Translations under genes and position numbers: made by a program | Assembly (NCBI GenBank): GCA_023227695.1 | Contig: JALNVE010000198.1 | Span: forward strand, 1 to 6,108 | Length of the DNA stretch: 6,108 nucleotides | Source: Paludibacteraceae bacterium | GTDB taxonomy: Bacteria; Bacteroidota; Bacteroidia; Bacteroidales; Paludibacteraceae | Direction of reading: 5' to 3' | Shown here: positions 1-3,300 of the stretch, piece after piece | Numbering within the stretch: position 1 is the stretch's first letter | Layout: the number at the start of each line of letters is the position of its first letter | Notes under the pieces: generated by a model | Seen by the model: only the letters and a program-made list of their open reading frames with translations | What the model was told of the DNA's origin: nothing | The model's database searches: none

Positions 1-152
1 GTACAGATTCGTCGTAACTTTTAGTATTTTAGAAAAGCTAATACTGACAAAATTGAGGCAACTTAATGGGAAATGAAAAGAGTAAAACCCTAATCTTCAC
101 TTTCTTATTTAACGTTCTTCGAAGTGATTTTATTTATTCTTGAACTGAAAAA
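1..152. promoter_or_regulatory. AT-rich 5' leader of the giant gene
   Basis: This stretch is AT-rich and carries no convincing gene. Stops occur in all plus-strand frames: TAG at 22, TGA at 74, TAA at 14 and TGA at 141. Frame 2 is open from the window edge to the TGA at 74-76, so the tail of an upstream gene cannot be excluded, but 24 codons are not evidence. Promoter elements for the long gene should lie here or upstream. I find only weak resemblance to the Bacteroides -7 box TAnnTTTG: TATTCTTG at 135-142 and TAACTTTT at 15-22. Neither has a -33 TTTG at the right spacing. Short dyads are present: AGTATT/AATACT at 23-28 and 40-45, and the palindrome CTTCGAAG at 117-124. Confidence 0.4.
66..143 (+). 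other. 25-codon mini-ORF upstream of and in frame with the giant gene
   Basis: An ATG at 66 opens 25 codons ending in the TGA at 141-143, nine bases before the first ATG of the long gene and in the same frame. The peptide begins M-G-N-E-K-S-K, followed by a short hydrophobic run (L-I-F-T-F-L-F). It could be a leader peptide coupled to the downstream start, or a chance ORF in AT-rich DNA. There is no Shine-Dalgarno sequence and no attenuator-like codon run. I treat it as probably not a functional gene. Confidence 0.15.
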
Positions 153-362
153 ATGTGTCTTATGGAAACTCAATTAAAATATAGAATGGCAGGTGACAAT
201 CATAATAGTTTGTCACTGACAGACGGCTGCAGTAATAGTGGTAGTATCCATTCATTCGCTTTGCGAATTTCAAACACATGCAAGTCTCTTTTTAATGCAA
301 CGATATTAAGAACATTCGTTGCTCTTTTGGTATGTCTTGTATCAGCAGAAGAGGTGAAGGCT
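153..362 (+). other. N-terminal extension plus Sec signal peptide
   Basis: A hydrophobic core (F-V-A-L-L-V-C-L-V-S-A, residues 55-65) follows a basic stretch with Arg41, Lys47 and Arg53. Likely signal peptidase I cleavage is after Ala70 (V-K-A before T-L-P) or after Ala65. The Cys in the core has Val at -1 rather than Gly, Ala or Ser, so it does not fit a lipobox, and export as a non-lipoprotein is inferred. The odd feature is about 50 polar residues, including a Ser/Asn/Gly-rich stretch, ahead of the core. This is either an extended signal peptide or a sign that translation starts later. Starting at TTG 261 would leave a normal leader of 34 residues, but TTG starts are uncommon. Confidence 0.75.
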
Positions 363-3300
363 ACGTTGCCAACGACAGTGACTCCAGGATCTATATCTGG
401 TGCTGTCATCACATTTAGCCTTTCTGGATCTGCTTATGGTTATTATGATATAAAAATGACTGGTGGAACTACATACTCCACTGATAATATGGATATAACT
501 GGGGTAGTAAGTATATCTGGTTTGACTGTGAGTAATTCACAAAAGAATTCATATAATACTGAAATGCACCTTAGTTTTTCTGTGCAAGAAAGTAGTGGTA
601 CATTTTACATATACTTAAAAGAAGCAGATAATAAGATTTATTTTTCTACCACTCCGTTTTCCTCAGTACCTACTGTTGGTTCGTATCCAGTAGGAAATCC
701 TACTTCTGTATGTAGGGGAGGAACTTTGAGTTTGCCAAATACACCAAGTATTAATAACAATGGTTCTACTGTTACTGCTCAAGGCTGGCAGATTTGTTCT
801 ACTAATAGTTCGAATAATGGGGATTGGACTAATTTTTCATCAGGTGGTAGTGTTGCAGATTATGATGATAATTCTTCTTTATATGTAAGATATTATGCAA
901 CAAATAGTGTAGGTACGGGTTATTCGGCATCTCAAGCCATCTCTGTTGCCTCAGGTCCAGTGTTGTCTGGTTTAGCTTATAGTGGAGAGCATACCATTAC
1001 TGTTGGAACAGAGAAAACGTCTGTTGCAACAGTGACGACAGTTCCTACTTCGTCTACAGCTTGTTCTGCAGGATCTATAACTTATAGTAAAACATCTGGA
1101 GATGCTGCTTTTTCTGTAAATTATAGCACTGGTGTTGTTTCATATAGTGGTGCCGAATTGACTGCTGGATCTCATCAGGTGGTTGTTACTGCTACTGAGG
1201 CTACAGGAAATACAACAACTAATGCTACTGTGACCATAAGTGCAAGCATGCCAACTATTACCGTAACCCAGGGAACTTGCAGTGCAACGTCAAATGTGTT
1301 TAAGCCTGTTGGCGCAAGTTCAGTTTCTGCAGGAACGTTCGTTGTTACCTCTACTTCTGGTGTGGCATCTAATAATACGCTTACCATTACAGCTCCATCC
1401 GGTTTTGTGATTTCTACTAACGATTCATATAATTCATCAGATGACCAGCAGACGCTTACATTAACGTCAAATATTTCAAGCTCTACTACTTATTATGTGT
1501 TTTTTGTGGGCAGTTCAGATGCTTCTGGCCAAGTTTCTTTCGGAGATGCTGCTAGTTCAAAAACATCCTGCTCTTTCTCTGCTAAAATTCCTACTTTGGC
1601 ACTTTCTCCAAGTTCAATTACTTTGAGTAAAACTTCAACTTCACAGGTTGTGACTATAACATCCAACCTTTCTGGGGCTACATTGCAACTTTCAGGAACA
1701 AATGCAAGTTCGTTTTCGGTTTCTCCTACAAGTGTCACTTTTTCGGGTGGTACTGCAACTGTGACTGTCGGTGTCTCTGGTGATATTCCGAACGATGGAC
1801 TTGTTGCCACTTTGACCGCAACAAATAGCACCTATAATATATCGTCAACAGCCAATGTTTCGGCAAGTAGCTGTGCGGGAGAATCGCTGTTGAATGCTGC
1901 AAATCCAGCTGGGATTAATTCAAATTTCACAAAAGATGACAGTGGTACTTGGGTGAATACTGATCCGTATCAATGGGGTGGTACTTCGGGAGCTACCGTT
2001 TCTTCAAACAATAATGTCTCTTTGATTAAAGGTCAAGCCTATAAATTGACGGTTATAAATAATACTACACCTAAATACATTAAGGTGACAGTAGCCTCTC
2101 TGCCAATGAACAGTGGAAATTCGTTTAGGTTAGGAACGAATAATAATGATTATGTTCACACGACAGAAACTTTTGTTTTTACGGCGACATCTAATGCAAC
2201 AGGAAAAATTGTGATGGGTGCTTATGGTGATAATGGTAGTGGTAGTGATGCATATCTTTCTTCTATTTCCCTTACTTCTATCTGTCCTCCTGTTGTGAAG
2301 ATTACAGAGGCAGGAACGCATGCAATATGCAGTGGCACAGGAGATGGTACTGATAAACTCACGGCTACCGTTACAAACGGAACTGCAAACTATACGTATT
2401 CATGGTATAACTCTACCGATGGAACAAATTGGAGCGGTACGGCTATTTCTACCACTTCTGGCTCTTCTTCAACAACAAATGTGTTGACTTTGACTTCGGG
2501 ATCCACTTTCGATGTTACCAAGCTTTATTATCGTGTCATAGTTGAAGATGCCAATGGATTAAAAGATACTGCCATTTACCAATACGCTTGTGGTCCGGAA
2601 TTAACTGTAAGTCCTACTTCGTTGAGTTTTTCCACTCCGCAGGGACAGGCTAGTACCGCCAGCACATTGGCTGTGACGGGTTCTTCCCTAGAAGGGAATA
2701 TAACAGTTTCGTTGCCGGGAAGCAGTGTGTTGGAAATGTCTACAGATGGTGTAACTTACACCACAAATTCAATTACGATAACTAAATCAGGCGATACGGC
2801 TGAAGGTACAATTTATTTCCGTATCAAAGCCTCTGCAACCAAGACAAGCGGAACAGCACAGGAGACAGTCACCATCTCTACTCCTGAAGGTGCAGGAACT
2901 GAGGAGAAGACAGTCACTGTTAATGCAACCGTTTCTGGTCCCGTTATCACAGCCACTCCAACTTCTTTGACCGCATTGACATCCGATTGGAATACTGTCA
3001 GTGCAGAGACTCGAACATTTACCGTTTCAGGAAAAGGGTTGGAAGGTAGTGTGAATGTTGATGACGAATTAAGTAGGTTGGAGTTTTCTACAACAGGGGA
3101 TACTTATTATTCATATCTCTCTCTGTCAATGGCAGAAAATAAAACTGTTTCTGCAACTACGGTGTATGTCCGTATCAGTGCGTCGGCATTGGAAACGGAA
3201 GGTCAGCTGACGGATAGTATTATTGTTAATTCTACCAATGCAGACACTCAGACTGTCACTATTCCAGTTACTGTCAATGGTCCGGAAATGACAGTTTCTG

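Noticed and set aside
23..45. Stem-loop AGTATT/AATACT as a terminator of an upstream gene.
   Set aside because: The stem is only six A/T-rich pairs and no T-run follows it.
97..127. TCACTT/AAGTGA and CTTCGAAG palindromes as a phase-variable invertible promoter.
   Set aside because: The arms are 6-8 bases, too short and too close together for known invertible segments, and no recombinase gene is present.
135..142. TATTCTTG as a Bacteroides-type -7 promoter box.
   Set aside because: It has one mismatch to TAnnTTTG, no TTTG at the expected -33 position, and would start transcription almost on the first ATG.
333..335. Cys in the signal peptide core as a lipoprotein acylation site.
   Set aside because: The preceding residues are L-L-V, without the Gly/Ala/Ser needed at -1 of a lipobox.
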